NCBI RefSeq assembly: GCF_002735905.1 | Contig: NZ_PEBD01000010.1 | Span: 1,054,001-1,118,000, forward strand | DNA: 64,000 nucleotides | Source: Williamsia muralis | Lineage (GTDB): Bacteria > Actinomycetota > Actinomycetes > Mycobacteriales > Mycobacteriaceae | Reading direction: 5' to 3' | Shown here: positions 34,648-44,241 of the stretch, one piece after another | Layout: the number at the start of each line of letters is the position of its first letter | Position numbering within the stretch: the first letter of the stretch is position 1 | Position numbers and translations under genes: made by a program | The notes under the pieces: model-generated | The model's database searches: none | What the model saw: the letters and a program-made list of their open reading frames with translations, nothing else | What the model was told of the DNA's origin: nothing

Positions 34648-35091
34648 GTGGCGGCCCCGCCCACCGCAGACCGGCGGCAGTCTGAACGGAATGTTCGGAT
34701 TGCCGCCGGTCTCGGTCTGGGTGCGGTCGCCGCAGCGTTCCTGATCAGCCCTGCTCTCAGCACATCGGGGCCCACGCTGTGCCCGGTACGGCTGGTCACC
34801 GGGCTGCCGTGCCCCGGTTGCGGGCTCACCCGCAGCTGGACGGCTGCCGCCCACGGCCATTTCTCTGATGCGTTCGCCTACAACTTCTTCGGCCCGATCA
34901 GCTTTGCCGCGACCATGGTGTTCGTTGCGCTCGCCGGCGTGCTGCTGGCGCGGCGACGATCGTTGGCCGGTCTCGCGCGAGCCGCCAGGCATCCCGTTCT
35001 CTGGGCGGTGATCGCCCTGTGGATCGGGTACGGAATCGCGCGCGTCGTCGACCAGATCGTCGGTGGTGGTCTGTTCCCCGACGTCTCGTGA
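34648..35091 (+). CDS. DUF2752 membrane protein
   Basis: A 147-residue membrane protein with the DUF2752 signature CPGCGLTRSW plus a preceding CPVRLVTGLPCPGC, i.e. clustered cysteines at the outer face after the first membrane helix (IAAGLGLGAVAAAFLISPAL). Two more hydrophobic helices follow (FAATMVFVALAGVLLA and LWAVIALWIGYGIARVV). Function unknown. GTG start, 9 bases after the TM2 gene. DUF2752 and TM2 proteins are often neighbours in actinobacteria, suggesting a shared membrane role. Confidence 0.8.
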   Translation: MAAPPTADRRQSERNVRIAAGLGLGAVAAAFLISPALSTSGPTLCPVRLVTGLPCPGCGLTRSWTAAAHGHFSDAFAYNFFGPISFAATMVFVALAGVLLARRRSLAGLARAARHPVLWAVIALWIGYGIARVVDQIVGGGLFPDVS

Positions 35092-35104
35092 TCGGCTGAA
35101 GCCG

Positions 35105-35767
35105 TCACGTCAGGTCGAGCGCGTCCTCCCCGGGCAGGACGATGAAGTCGGTTGCGGGATCACTCATCTCGGACAACCGGCTGTAGTGCATCTTGAGGCC
35201 CGCATCGCCGAGTAGGCCTTGGTGGATGGGGAAGGCCACCCTCGGCGAGACTGCGCGCAGATAGTCGATCGCCTCGCTGATCTTCATCCACGGCGCCATG
35301 GTCGGCATGGCCAGCACGTCCACCTCCACCTCCGGCACGAACAGCGAGTCCCCGGGGTGCATCAGTTGTGCCCGACCGGCATCGTCGCCCAACAGGTAGG
35401 CCACGTTGTCGATGGTGGGGATGTCGGGGTGGATCACCGCGTGGGTACCGCCGGTGATGCGAGCCGTGAGGCCGCCGACGGCGAACTCGTCGCCCGGGTG
35501 GGCTGCGGTCCACGAGCCTGCGACGTCGTCGTCGTTGAGCTGACGGGTTGTCTGCGGATCCGCGTACAACACCGCGTCGGGATTGCCGGCGACCAGATCG
35601 GGCAACGCCGCGACATCCACGTGATCGGGGTGCTGGTGCGTGATCAGGATGGCCTCGAGCCCGGTGAGTCCAGTGAAGCCGTGCGAGAAGTTGCCGGGAT
35701 CGAAAAGGATTGTGGTGCCGTCGTGTTCGACCAGGATGCAGGAGTGCCCGAAGTGTGTGATCTGCAT
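35105..35767 (-). CDS. MBL-fold metal-dependent hydrolase
   Basis: A 220-residue metallo-beta-lactamase-fold hydrolase of the UlaG/L-ascorbate-lactonase-like kind. The metal motif is ITHQHPDHVD, the N-terminus is MQITHFGHSCILVEHDGTTI with DPGNF, and further ligands are in GGTHAVIH, LMHPGDSLF and AFPIHQG. The ATG gives exactly the family start; the frame stays open upstream through hisN. It follows hisN on the same strand with a 4-base gap, so the two are likely co-transcribed. The substrate is unknown. Confidence 0.87.
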   Translation of the reverse strand: MQITHFGHSCILVEHDGTTILFDPGNFSHGFTGLTGLEAILITHQHPDHVDVAALPDLVAGNPDAVLYADPQTTRQLNDDDVAGSWTAAHPGDEFAVGGLTARITGGTHAVIHPDIPTIDNVAYLLGDDAGRAQLMHPGDSLFVPEVEVDVLAMPTMAPWMKISEAIDYLRAVSPRVAFPIHQGLLGDAGLKMHYSRLSEMSDPATDFIVLPGEDALDLT

Positions 35768-35771
35768 GGTG

Positions 35772-36575
35772 TCAGTATGCGCCGTCGCCCTGCCGTAGCG
35801 ACGAGAGAACGGCCGTATGCAAGGCGCCGTTCGTGGCGATCGCACTCCCGCCGTGGGGGCCGGCCGTTCCGTCGAGCGAGGTGAACGTCCCGCCCGCCTC
35901 ACGCACCAGGATGTCCAGCGGCGCGAGGTCCCACAAAGACACCTCAGGCTCCGCGGTGATGTCGACCGCGCCCTCGGCCACGAGGCAGTAGTTGTAGAAG
36001 TCGCCATAACCGCGGACCCGCCAGACAGCGTCGGTCAACGCGATGAACTGATCCCGGATCCCGCGGTCGCGCCACCCCGACAGGCTCGAGAACGCGAGGC
36101 TCGCCGCGTCGAGTTCGGTCACCCGCGACACCGTGATCGGTCGCGCCGAACCGTCCGGACGCTGCGCGAACGCGCCCTCGCCCGCCGAAGCCCACCACCG
36201 GCGCGCGAGCGCGGGCGCGCTGATCACACCCACCTGCGGCACCCCGTCGACGAGGAGCGCGACCAGGGTGGCCCACACCGGCACCCCGCGCACGAAGTTC
36301 TTTGTGCCGTCGATCGGATCGATCACCCACTGGCGACCGCTGATCTGCGCCTCGCCTCCGAACTCTTCGCCGAGGACCGCGTCGTCGGGACGCAGGTCCG
36401 CGAGCCTCTCGCGCAGCGTCGTCTCGACGGCGAGGTCGGCGTCGGACACCGGGGTCAGATCGGGTTTGGAGTCGACGCGCAGATCCACCGCACCGAAGCG
36501 GTCGATGGTGATGGCGTCGGCGGCGTCGGCCAGTGTCAGCGCCACGTCGAGGTCGGACTGCGTCGGCGAGGTCAT
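35772..36575 (-). CDS. hisN: Histidinol-phosphatase (inositol-monophosphatase fold)
   Basis: Catalyses the penultimate step of histidine synthesis (histidinol-phosphate to histidinol) in actinobacteria. The 267-residue protein has the IMPase metal motifs: [23 protein letters not shown] and the C-terminal [17 protein letters not shown]. The length and motif set match the HisN branch (Rv3137 type). In M. tuberculosis hisN also sits close to fadE24-fadE23, as here. [16 protein letters not shown] was chosen; a possible -10 box TAGTTT lies 8 bases upstream on the minus strand. Confidence 0.87.
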   Translation of the reverse strand: MTSPTQSDLDVALTLADAADAITIDRFGAVDLRVDSKPDLTPVSDADLAVETTLRERLADLRPDDAVLGEEFGGEAQISGRQWVIDPIDGTKNFVRGVPVWATLVALLVDGVPQVGVISAPALARRWWASAGEGAFAQRPDGSARPITVSRVTELDAASLAFSSLSGWRDRGIRDQFIALTDAVWRVRGYGDFYNYCLVAEGAVDITAEPEVSLWDLAPLDILVREAGGTFTSLDGTAGPHGGSAIATNGALHTAVLSSLRQGDGAY

Positions 36576-36707
36576 GGACGCTAAAACTACAGACACCTGC
36601 TTGCCGGGCGTTGTCGCCAGGTGGTCCGGCTAACCTGATGACAACCGACAGGCGTGCCGCGAACGACCGGACCGGCGACCGCTTCCGACCCCAGGAGTGC
36701 GATATTC

Positions 36708-37118
36708 ATGTGGTTCTCGATCATCATCACGCTGATGCTCGCCGGGTTGCTCGCGGTGCTGTTGATCCAGTGGCAACGCGGACGGTCCGGTGGCGCCGCT
36801 GCCTCTCGCGAGGGCAACGCCGCATTCACCGATCGGGTGCCCGGCACCCTCACGCTGACCGGGGTGGCGGACAAACCCATCGAAGGTGACAAGAACCACC
36901 AGGCCTTCTGCACTGTCTCGGGCACGATCACCGGACCGGACACAGCCCCGACCGATGTCTACGGCCGGTTCGTGATGCCGATGTCGTCGGCGTGGCCGCA
37001 GATCGGCGACCAGGTCCCGGTCACCTACAAACCGGGTAAGGCCGAGTCGACCTGGCAGATCGCCGGGTCGATCGGCGGTGGTCCGGGCACGTCGGGTCCG
37101 GACCTGCGTAAGCACTGA
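36708..37118 (+). CDS. Single-pass membrane protein of unknown function
   Basis: A 136-residue protein not recognised as a named family. It has an N-terminal membrane anchor (MWFSIIITLMLAGLLAVLLI) and an external domain that looks beta-rich (VPGTLTLTGVADKPIEGDKN, FCTVSGTITGPDTAP, VPVTYKPGKAESTWQIAGSI). CAGGAG lies about 10 bases before the ATG. It is divergent from hisN and 64 bases upstream of prfB on the same strand. Confidence 0.7.
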   Translation: MWFSIIITLMLAGLLAVLLIQWQRGRSGGAAASREGNAAFTDRVPGTLTLTGVADKPIEGDKNHQAFCTVSGTITGPDTAPTDVYGRFVMPMSSAWPQIGDQVPVTYKPGKAESTWQIAGSIGGGPGTSGPDLRKH

Positions 37119-37168
37119 TCCTCGAGAGTCACGCTGCGGCGGTCGCCGCCATGGTCCCTAAGGACCGG

Positions 37169-37174
37169 TAGCCT
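37169..37174 (+). promoter_or_regulatory. -10 element of prfB (leaderless)
   Basis: TAGCCT, eight bases before the GTG at 37183. The GTG at 37177 is only two bases from the box, so this element favours the later start. Confidence 0.45.
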
Positions 37175-37182
37175 GGGTGACC

Positions 37183-38295
37183 GTGCATCCAGACGTTTCA
37201 GCAGACCTCGACGCCCTCGACTCGACCCTCACCACAGTGGAGAAGGTGCTCGACCTCGAGGAGCTCCGGCGACGGATCGACGAACTCGAACACCAGGCCG
37301 CCGATCCGGAGCTGTGGAACAACCAGGAACACGCCCAGCAGGTCACCAGCGAGCTGTCCCACGCCCAGGGTGAGCTGCGGCGCGTCTCTGAGCTGAGGCA
37401 GCGGCTGGAAGATGTGCCACTGCTCTACGAATTGGCCGAATCCGAGGAGGGCGCCTCCCAGACCGAGGCGATGGCCGACGCCGACGCTGAGCGCGTCGCA
37501 CTGCGGGCCGACATCGAGGCGATGGAGGTCAAGACGATGCTGGCGGGTGAGTACGACCACCGTGACGCGCTGGTCAACATCCGATCCGGCGCCGGTGGAG
37601 TGGACGCCGCGGACTGGGCCGAGATGCTGATGCGCATGTACATCCGCTGGGCGGAGAAGCACAACTACAAGGTCGAGGTGTACGACACCTCCTATGCAGA
37701 AGAAGCCGGACTCAAGTCGGCCACCTTCGCGGTCAAGGGGCCGTACATGTACGGCACGTTGTCCATCGAGATGGGCACCCACCGTTTGGTGCGGATCAGT
37801 CCGTTCGACAACCAGGGTCGTAGGCAGACGTCGTTCGCAGAGGTCGAGGTGCTCCCTGTGGTGGAAACCACAGACCACATCGAGATCCCGGAAACCGAAC
37901 TGCGCGTTGATGTTTACCGTTCATCCGGCCCTGGTGGACAGTCGGTGAACACCACGGACTCCGCTGTGCGCCTGACCCACATTCCCACCGGTATCGTGGT
38001 GACCTGTCAGAACGAGAAGAGTCAGTTGCAGAACAAGGTAGCCGCCATGCGCGTGCTGCAGGCCAAGCTGCTCGAGCGCAAACGCAAGGAAGAACGCGCC
38101 GAGATGGACGCCCTCAAGGGAGACGGCGGATCCAGCTGGGGCAACCAGATGCGGTCATATGTGCTGCATCCCTATCAGATGGTCAAAGACCTACGGACCG
38201 AGTTCGAGGTGAACAACCCCACCGCGGTCCTCGACGGCGACATCGACGGGTTCATCGAATCCGGCATTCGCTGGCGGATGGCCCAAAACGCCTGA
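37183..38295 (+). CDS. prfB: Peptide chain release factor 2
   Basis: Releases completed proteins at UAA and UGA. The 370-residue protein has the stop-recognition motif [14 protein letters not shown] with the RF2-specific SPF tripeptide, and the catalytic GGQ loop [18 protein letters not shown]. There is no internal UGA frameshift site like that of E. coli prfB; the frame is continuous, as in other actinobacteria. GTG start chosen from the -10 box; a GTG two codons earlier would add MT. It leads the block prfB-mscS-Rv3103c-like-ftsE-ftsX-smpB, the order known from M. tuberculosis (Rv3105c-Rv3100c). Confidence 0.95.
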   Translation: MHPDVSADLDALDSTLTTVEKVLDLEELRRRIDELEHQAADPELWNNQEHAQQVTSELSHAQGELRRVSELRQRLEDVPLLYELAESEEGASQTEAMADADAERVALRADIEAMEVKTMLAGEYDHRDALVNIRSGAGGVDAADWAEMLMRMYIRWAEKHNYKVEVYDTSYAEEAGLKSATFAVKGPYMYGTLSIEMGTHRLVRISPFDNQGRRQTSFAEVEVLPVVETTDHIEIPETELRVDVYRSSGPGGQSVNTTDSAVRLTHIPTGIVVTCQNEKSQLQNKVAAMRVLQAKLLERKRKEERAEMDALKGDGGSSWGNQMRSYVLHPYQMVKDLRTEFEVNNPTAVLDGDIDGFIESGIRWRMAQNA

Positions 38296-38418
38296 TGCCG
38301 CACAACGCCTGACCGCGCCACCCGCCTGAACCGGTGTCCACCGGCCGCGTGCTCCGAGTAGGCGCCCGGACGGTATTGGCTCGATCCCGAACACGACCCG
38401 GAGGAGCAACCCGATTTG

Positions 38419-39357
38419 ATGCAAGACCTCGTCGCGCTTGTGACCGCAGCGCCGGAAACCCCGGCCGGAACCAGTCGCTTCGTCCGATGGCTGTCCCTAC
38501 AGGGACTCACCATCGTTCTCTGGGTGCTCGGCGCCCTGCTCGCGACCCGATTCATCCAGTGGGTGGTCGGACGGATCACCGCGCGCATCGACTCGCAGTT
38601 CACCGAATCCGATGCTCTCGTGCGCTCGGAGGCGATCAAGCATCGCCACTCGGTGGCGCAGATCCTCGCCTGGGCGGCGATCGCGATCGTCTACATCATC
38701 GCCGGCTTCAACGTCGTGCGGCAGTTCAACGTCCCCATCACCGGGTTCGTCGCGCCCGCGACAGTGCTGGGTGCGGCACTCGGTTTCGGTGCGCAGCGCA
38801 TCGTGCAGGACCTGCTTTCCGGATTCTTCATCATCACCGAGAAGCAGTACGGGTTCGGAGACGTGGTCAGCCTGGCCATCGTCGGCGCGACCGAACCCGC
38901 CGAGGGGACGGTGGAGGACGTCACACTGCGCATCACCAAACTGCGCTCCGCCGATGGCGAGATGATCACCATCCCCAACGGCCAGATCGTCAAGGCCATC
39001 AATCTGTCGAAGGACTGGGCGCGCTCGGTGGTGGACATCCCGTTGCCGATCGGTGCCGACATGAGCAAGGTGAACGACCTCATCGCCCAGATCGGACACC
39101 AGGCGTTCACCGACTCCCGGACCCGCAACCTGTTGCTCGATGAGCCGACCGCGATGGGTGTGATCGACATCGAGGTGGACACCATGACGGTCCGCATCGT
39201 CGCCCGCACCCTGCCGGGCAAACAGTTCGAGGTGAGCCGCGACCTCCGCTCGCGCATCGTCCGGGCATTCGGTCGCGCCGGTATCGCACTGGCCCCGGGC
39301 AGCGTCATCGAAACCGATTCCGTGTCACCCGTCGCAGCCGAGGAGGGAAGCCGATGA
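38419..39357 (+). CDS. Small mechanosensitive channel (MscS family)
   Basis: A 312-residue MscS-type channel, counterpart of Rv3104c. N-terminal membrane helices (GLTIVLWVLGALLATRFIQW and ILAWAAIAIVYIIAGF) precede the pore helix and its glycine/alanine repeat (APATVLGAALGFGAQRIVQD). The cytoplasmic beta domain begins LLSGFFIITEKQYGFGDVVS and includes TIPNGQIVKAINLSKDW. ATG used; a TTG one codon upstream is better spaced from GGAGGAG and may be the true start. Its stop overlaps the next gene (ATGA), so the two are coupled. Confidence 0.88.
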   Translation: MQDLVALVTAAPETPAGTSRFVRWLSLQGLTIVLWVLGALLATRFIQWVVGRITARIDSQFTESDALVRSEAIKHRHSVAQILAWAAIAIVYIIAGFNVVRQFNVPITGFVAPATVLGAALGFGAQRIVQDLLSGFFIITEKQYGFGDVVSLAIVGATEPAEGTVEDVTLRITKLRSADGEMITIPNGQIVKAINLSKDWARSVVDIPLPIGADMSKVNDLIAQIGHQAFTDSRTRNLLLDEPTAMGVIDIEVDTMTVRIVARTLPGKQFEVSRDLRSRIVRAFGRAGIALAPGSVIETDSVSPVAAEEGSR

Positions 39358-39839
39358 CCGACAACCAACAGAACCCGGACAACGAGCCGTTGAACTCGGC
39401 GAACATCCCCGCCGGCGGTACGCCCACGCCGGCCGGCACAGAGGCCGAGGACCGCCCAGCGTGGTGGCACCGGATCCCGCGCACACTCTTCGGAGGCAGG
39501 GTTCGTACCACCACAGCAGCGTTGGTGTTGCTGTTCATCGGCGCGATGCTCCTGTATGGCCAGCGGTCGGAGTACTACAGCAATCTCGACGACGAGAAGG
39601 CGCAGGCGACGACCAGCCGGCAGCAACAGGTCCCCACCACCACACCGCCGCCTCCGGAGACCACAGAGGAGACGACAACCGCTACGACGACCACGCCCGA
39701 GACCACCGAGTCGTCCGTGGAGGTCGGGCCGTCCTCGAGCTCGTCGACCATCGATACCACGGTCCCCACGCAGACCGAGCAGCCCCGGGGCGGGCTGATC
39801 CCGGGATTGGAGATCCCCACCCCCAGCATCGCGAGGTGA
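39354..39839 (+). CDS. Pro/Thr-rich single-pass membrane protein (Rv3103c-like)
   Basis: A 161-residue protein: a hydrophilic N-terminus, one membrane helix (TTTAALVLLFIGAMLLYG), and an external tail dominated by Thr/Pro/Glu/Ser (VPTTTPPPPETTEETTTATT and following). It is not an enzyme; by position it corresponds to the proline-rich protein Rv3103c between mscS and ftsE. The ATG lies in the end of the mscS gene (ATGA overlap). A wall-spanning tether linked to MscS or FtsEX is a reasonable guess, no more. Confidence 0.75.
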   Translation: MTDNQQNPDNEPLNSANIPAGGTPTPAGTEAEDRPAWWHRIPRTLFGGRVRTTTAALVLLFIGAMLLYGQRSEYYSNLDDEKAQATTSRQQQVPTTTPPPPETTEETTTATTTTPETTESSVEVGPSSSSSTIDTTVPTQTEQPRGGLIPGLEIPTPSIAR

Positions 39840-39891
39840 TCCCGGTCCCCGGGCCCGGGCAAGTCTGAGCCGGATGGCCAAGATCCGTGGT

Positions 39892-39897
39892 TACACT
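39892..39897 (+). promoter_or_regulatory. -10 element of ftsE (leaderless)
   Basis: TACACT, eight bases before the GTG of ftsE, after a 66-base gap from the preceding gene. No Shine-Dalgarno sequence is visible. Confidence 0.45.
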
Positions 39898-39905
39898 GGC
39901 AGACC

Positions 39906-40595
39906 GTGATCAGCGTCAAGAATGTGACGATGCAATACAAGGCATCGACCAGGCCCGCCTTGCGAGATCTTTCTCTCGAGGTGGACAAGGGCGATTTCGC
40001 GTTTCTCATCGGCCCCTCCGGATCAGGTAAATCCACCTTCTTCCGGCTCCTGTTGAAGGAAGACAAACCCACCTCGGGTGATGTGTATGTGGGCGATTTC
40101 CACGTGAACAAACTGCCGGGCAGACGCGTGCCGAAGCTTCGCCAGTCCATCGGATGTGTATTCCAGGACTTCCGGTTGCTGCAGCAGAAGTCGGTGGCCG
40201 AGAACGTCGCGTTCGCCCTCGAGGTGATCGGTAAACCGAAGAGCACCGTGTCGAAGGTGGTTCCGGAAGTTCTCGAGTACGTCGGTCTGTCCGGCAAAGC
40301 AGATCGCATGCCTTATGAGCTCTCCGGCGGTGAGATGCAGCGGGTTGCCATCGCCCGCGCCATCGCGAACCGGCCGCTGCTGCTGCTCGCGGACGAGCCC
40401 ACCGGCAACCTGGATCCCGACACCAGCCGGGAGATCGTCGAGGTGCTCGATCGGGTGAACCGACGCGGGACCACGGTGGTGATGGCAACACACGACCGCC
40501 AGATCGTCGATGCGATGCGGCGCCGTGTGCTCGAGTTCAGCAACGGCCGTCTCACCCGTGACGACGCCCATGGCGTCTACGGGCTCGGCGGCTGA
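39906..40595 (+). CDS. ftsE: Cell-division ATP-binding protein FtsE
   Basis: ATPase of the FtsEX complex, which transmits the division signal to peptidoglycan hydrolases outside. The 229-residue ABC protein has Walker [11 protein letters not shown]-loop [10 protein letters not shown], signature [16 protein letters not shown], Walker [14 protein letters not shown] and the switch His in MATHDR. GTG start. ftsX follows after 65 bases. Confidence 0.96.
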   Translation: MISVKNVTMQYKASTRPALRDLSLEVDKGDFAFLIGPSGSGKSTFFRLLLKEDKPTSGDVYVGDFHVNKLPGRRVPKLRQSIGCVFQDFRLLQQKSVAENVAFALEVIGKPKSTVSKVVPEVLEYVGLSGKADRMPYELSGGEMQRVAIARAIANRPLLLLADEPTGNLDPDTSREIVEVLDRVNRRGTTVVMATHDRQIVDAMRRRVLEFSNGRLTRDDAHGVYGLGG

Positions 40596-40660
40596 GCCGA
40601 CTCCGACCCTTCGACTTCACCTACTTCTGTAGTCCCGACCGGGAGGACACCCGAACTCAC

Positions 40661-41566
40661 ATGCGCGCGAGTTTCATATTGAGCGAGGTCCTGAACGGAC
40701 TGCGCCGCAACGTCACGATGACCATGGCGATGACCATCACCACCGCGATCACGCTGGGCATGTTCGGCGCCGGGTTGCTGGTGGTGCAGATGGCCGACAA
40801 GACCCAGGACATCTTCCTCGACCGGGTGGAGATGCAGATCTTCATCTCCGATCCGGTGACCGACGCCGACCCCGACTGCAAGGCCGCGCCATGTGCGCCG
40901 CTGCGGGAGCAGATCGAAGCTGCCCGTGGCGTGGAGTCGGTGCAGTACATCGACCGCGCCGAGGCGTTCAAAGACGCCAAGACCAAGACGTTCGCGAACA
41001 ACCCGGACATCGCCGCACTGGTGCGGGAGAACACTCTTCCCGCGTCGTTCAAGGTCAGGATGGCAGACCCGAACCAGTTCGGTGCGGTCCTCGATCAGTT
41101 CAAGGACGCCGACGGAGTGGACGGCGTCCTCGATCAACGCGAGCTGGTCAAACGGATCTTCAGCGTCCTCGACGGGGCACGTAACGCTGCCTTCGCCATC
41201 GCGCTGGTGCAAGCGATCGCCGCGATCTTGTTGATCGCCAACACTGTTCAGGTGGCTGCCTACACCCGACGGACGGAAGTGGGCATCATGCGCCTGGTGG
41301 GTGCGACACGCTGGTACACCCAGCTGCCGTTCCTCCTCGAAGCGGTGGTCGCGACCGTGGTGGGTTCACTGCTGGCCATCGCGGGACTATTCGGAGCCAA
41401 GGCGTTGTTCTTTGACCGGGCACTGCAAGACCTCTATGGGGTGAACATCCTGGCCAAGATCCAGACGGCCGATGTGTTGTTCGTGGCTCCGTGGCTGATC
41501 ATCATCGGCGTGGTGCTCTCGAGCGTGACGGCATACGGCACGCTGCGGTACTACGTCCGCGAGTGA
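40661..41566 (+). CDS. ftsX: Cell-division permease FtsX
   Basis: Membrane partner of FtsE, 301 residues. An N-terminal helix (MTMAMTITTAITLGMFGAGL) is followed by an external domain of about 130 residues with a cysteine pair in DADPDCKAAPCAPL, then three membrane helices (AFAIALVQAIAAILLIANTV, a segment after TRWYTQLPFLLEAVVATVVG, and WLIIIGVVLSSVTAYGTL). The external domain is where FtsX contacts RipC-type hydrolases or their activators in mycobacteria. Confidence 0.95.
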   Translation: MRASFILSEVLNGLRRNVTMTMAMTITTAITLGMFGAGLLVVQMADKTQDIFLDRVEMQIFISDPVTDADPDCKAAPCAPLREQIEAARGVESVQYIDRAEAFKDAKTKTFANNPDIAALVRENTLPASFKVRMADPNQFGAVLDQFKDADGVDGVLDQRELVKRIFSVLDGARNAAFAIALVQAIAAILLIANTVQVAAYTRRTEVGIMRLVGATRWYTQLPFLLEAVVATVVGSLLAIAGLFGAKALFFDRALQDLYGVNILAKIQTADVLFVAPWLIIIGVVLSSVTAYGTLRYYVRE

Positions 41567-41698
41567 CCCGGCCGTTCTCAGCCGGTAGACAAATCACGCG
41601 ACGTCCAGACGCAGCGTGTGTAGTGTTGCGTGGCTCGGTGAAATGAACAGCTCGGCGCACCACAAGCGCCAGAAGACGGGACGAAGGTAGGTGAATCG

Positions 41699-42172
41699 AT
41701 GAAGGAAAAGGGTCGCAAGGCGATTGCGACGAACCGTAAGGCGCGGCACAACTACGCCATTCTCGACACCTACGAGGCGGGCGTCGCGTTGCTGGGCACC
41801 GAGGTGAAGAGCCTGCGCGATGGTAAGGCGTCACTGGTCGATGCCTTCGCCACCGTCGACAACGGCGAGGTGTGGTTGCGGGGCCTTCACATCCCGGAGT
41901 ACGGCAACGGTTCGTGGACAAACCACGCTCCCCGCCGCAATCGCAAACTGCTTTTGCACCGCCGCGAGATCGATGGCCTGATCGGGAAAATCCGTGATGG
42001 CAACCTGACCCTGGTACCGCTGTCGATGTATTTCAGCGATGGCAAGGTCAAGGTGGAATTGGCGCTGGCGCGCGGTAAACAGGCTCACGATAAACGGCAC
42101 GATCTGGCCCGTCGCGACGCCGAACGCGAGGTCACTCGCGAATTGGGTCGGCGCGTCAAGGGAATGCGTTAA
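41699..42172 (+). CDS. smpB: tmRNA-binding protein SmpB
   Basis: Partner of tmRNA in rescuing stalled ribosomes. The 157-residue protein has the OB-fold motifs [39 protein letters not shown] and [20 protein letters not shown], and the basic C-terminal tail ([20 protein letters not shown]) that reaches the decoding site. A GAAGGTAGGTG tract precedes the ATG. ssrA lies 2.1 kb downstream, with a cutinase-like gene in between. Confidence 0.96.
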   Translation: MKEKGRKAIATNRKARHNYAILDTYEAGVALLGTEVKSLRDGKASLVDAFATVDNGEVWLRGLHIPEYGNGSWTNHAPRRNRKLLLHRREIDGLIGKIRDGNLTLVPLSMYFSDGKVKVELALARGKQAHDKRHDLARRDAEREVTRELGRRVKGMR

Positions 42173-42655
42173 AAACAGCCACCGCATATTCGGCGTCGCC
42201 GCCTGAATTGATCTTGGGCAATTCATCGATTTGTCCACCGTGCTTTTTTCTGCGATTTGTTCGTGGGTTCCGCGCGCACAGCCATGGCTCTTCGCCCGGC
42301 GGGTGATCGGGCGCCGGCCGAGAGTCGCTCGGCCGCAAGCGGACACGAACTACCTCATCGCACGGTCCGCCGTGTCCCGGACCGCTTCGGGCGATGAAGA
42401 TCACATTCATGGGTCTCGGTGGCCCAAACCTCAAGTGCTGAGCCGACGCGAACGATTGCGTTCACCTGTCGCGCCCAGCAATTTGTGTGCGCGTGCCTTT
42501 CTCGCCGCGCGCCGTTCAATCGGATGACAGATGATCGCCATGTGTGATTTCTCCGAAAGCCCTCGTTGATGCGGGTGGCCAATCGGCCGTTTTCGGGCAC
42601 ATCGTAAAGAACATGACGCCCTTTGTGGTGCGTGTCAAAACAGGAGCAACCGAGC
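42173..42655. other. Non-coding region between smpB and the cutinase-like gene
   Basis: No supported gene. Several short frames exist but lack family similarity and ribosome-binding sites. Composition is patchy, with A+T-richer parts at 42173-42270 and 42480-42650. The only clear signal is CAGGAG (42641-42646), 9 bases before the cutinase-like start. A promoter is expected here but none could be assigned. Confidence 0.5.
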
Positions 42656-44125
42656 ATGAATCGAACGCGAGGCCACACCGGTGGTCTCACCTCTTTGCCG
42701 GCCAGACGCCGTTTACGGGGTTCTGTGCTGGGCGTTGCCGCGGTAGCGGCGGCGGCGATCTCGCTGACCGCCACACCGCAGGTCGCATCGGCCCGGCCGA
42801 TCAGTGACTGTCCAGACCTGCACGTGGTGGTGGTACCGGGCACGCTCGACTCGAGCGTCAACCGGGACCCGCACCAACAGGCCGGAGTTCTGGCCCCCAC
42901 GATCGAAGAAGCCGGGCGTGGGGTGCCACCAGGGGAAATGCAAACCACCTATGTCCCGTATCCGGCAGACTTCGGCTACACCGCCGACGGGACCACATAC
43001 GCCAATTCCTCTGCGCGAGGAGTCGAGGCCACCAACGCCCAGATCCGCCAGATCGGAGCGCAATGCGGACCGGGGACCGACATCGCAATCGTCGGTTACA
43101 GCCAGGGCGCCGATATCGCACACAAGGTCGCCGCGGACATCGGTGAGAACCGTGGGCCCGTGGCGCCCGGCCGGGTACGCGGCGTGTACCTGATCTCCGA
43201 TCCCAACCGTGCCGCCGGTACGGGTCTCGTACCCGGGGCGCCGGGCCTTCGGGCGCCGCTTAACGGGGCTCGCACGTTGTCCGATACCACTGAGGTCGCG
43301 GTCGGCGGCGGCATCGGGTCGGCTGGATCGACCGGATTCGGCGCGCTCACCGGTCGGGTCGTATCTCTCTGTGAGACAGGCGACTTCGCGTGCTCGATCC
43401 CCGAGGATGCACAGGTGGTCCGGACGGGCGCGAACATCGCCGAACAGATGCACATCGACACCACCGACCCGTCAGGCATTGCGTCTGATCTCGGGAACGC
43501 ACTTGCCCTTACGGCACTGCGGACCGGTGCGTACGTACTCGCCACGCCGGACTGGCTGTCGGGTTCGGAGTCGCTCGGCCAGGCGGTGGAGAAGAACAGT
43601 TCGCCATCACTGGCCGTGCCCACCCCGGACGATTTGTCTGTCTCCGGAGTGCTCGGCTTCGTGGTGGATCTGCCCGTCTCCTGGGAGGCAAGACTCCAGT
43701 ACGAGAGGGAGGCCGGCCTCCGAGACAATCTCGGCCTCGTGACGATGGCAACCGAACCCAGCTACTGGTACCCGGGGCCGAGTCACGTCAGCTATTTCGA
43801 CCAGCCTGCCGATTCGTCGGGGCGTACGGGTTCGGAATACGTGAGTACGTGGTTGCGGGAGTCGGCGGTGAACGATTCGCCGGCAGGCGACACTCCGATG
43901 GCGTCCATCGATTCGACGGTCGATCAGACGTCGGATCCGTTGGTCGATCAGGCAGCGGACGCAGTCGAGATCGCAACGGCCGTCGTCGAGAGCGTGGGCG
44001 TGGTGGCACCGCAACTTCCCGAGGTGGTCGACGTGGTGCTCGACTCGGCAGAGAAGGTGATCACCTCGCGTGACCCGCTCGCCGAGGCACTGGCAGTGAT
44101 CGGTACAGCCGTGCAGCCGGCCTGA
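42656..44125 (+). CDS. Secreted cutinase-family esterase
   Basis: An exported serine esterase of 489 residues. A signal peptide (RLRGSVLGVAAVAAAAISLT, cleavage near VASA-RP) is followed by a cutinase domain: CPDLHVVVVPGTLDS, nucleophile elbow IVGYSQGADIA, the Cys-Asp segment LCETGDFACSIP, and a late His in GPSHVSYF. It is about twice the length of ordinary cutinases; the extra part is a C-terminal tail of acidic repeats (SIDSTVDQTSDPLVDQAADA) and a helical end. ATG selected by AGGAG at 9 bases. It sits between smpB and ssrA, which are normally close together. Confidence 0.82.
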   Translation: MNRTRGHTGGLTSLPARRRLRGSVLGVAAVAAAAISLTATPQVASARPISDCPDLHVVVVPGTLDSSVNRDPHQQAGVLAPTIEEAGRGVPPGEMQTTYVPYPADFGYTADGTTYANSSARGVEATNAQIRQIGAQCGPGTDIAIVGYSQGADIAHKVAADIGENRGPVAPGRVRGVYLISDPNRAAGTGLVPGAPGLRAPLNGARTLSDTTEVAVGGGIGSAGSTGFGALTGRVVSLCETGDFACSIPEDAQVVRTGANIAEQMHIDTTDPSGIASDLGNALALTALRTGAYVLATPDWLSGSESLGQAVEKNSSPSLAVPTPDDLSVSGVLGFVVDLPVSWEARLQYEREAGLRDNLGLVTMATEPSYWYPGPSHVSYFDQPADSSGRTGSEYVSTWLRESAVNDSPAGDTPMASIDSTVDQTSDPLVDQAADAVEIATAVVESVGVVAPQLPEVVDVVLDSAEKVITSRDPLAEALAVIGTAVQPA

Positions 44126-44149
44126 TCACAGCGCCCGAGAGGGTGACGA

Positions 44150-44192
44150 CACTGCGGCCCGAATCGGAATGGGAATGATTCGGGCCGCAGTG
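44150..44192 (+). terminator. Terminator of the cutinase-like gene
   Basis: A perfect 16-base-pair hairpin: CACTGCGGCCCGAATC (44150-44165) and GATTCGGGCCGCAGTG (44177-44192), 11-base loop, followed by CTTGTTA. It isolates ssrA from upstream transcription. Confidence 0.85.
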
Positions 44193-44241
44193 CTTGTTAC
44201 GATGTATGTCTGCCGTACTTCGGTGCGGTGGAACCTATCGA

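Noticed and set aside
37183-37300. Programmed +1 frameshift in prfB
   Set aside because: No in-frame UGA near codon 25; the frame is continuous.
42173-42655. Small genes between smpB and the cutinase-like gene
   Set aside because: Short frames on both strands lack ribosome-binding sites and any recognisable composition or motifs.
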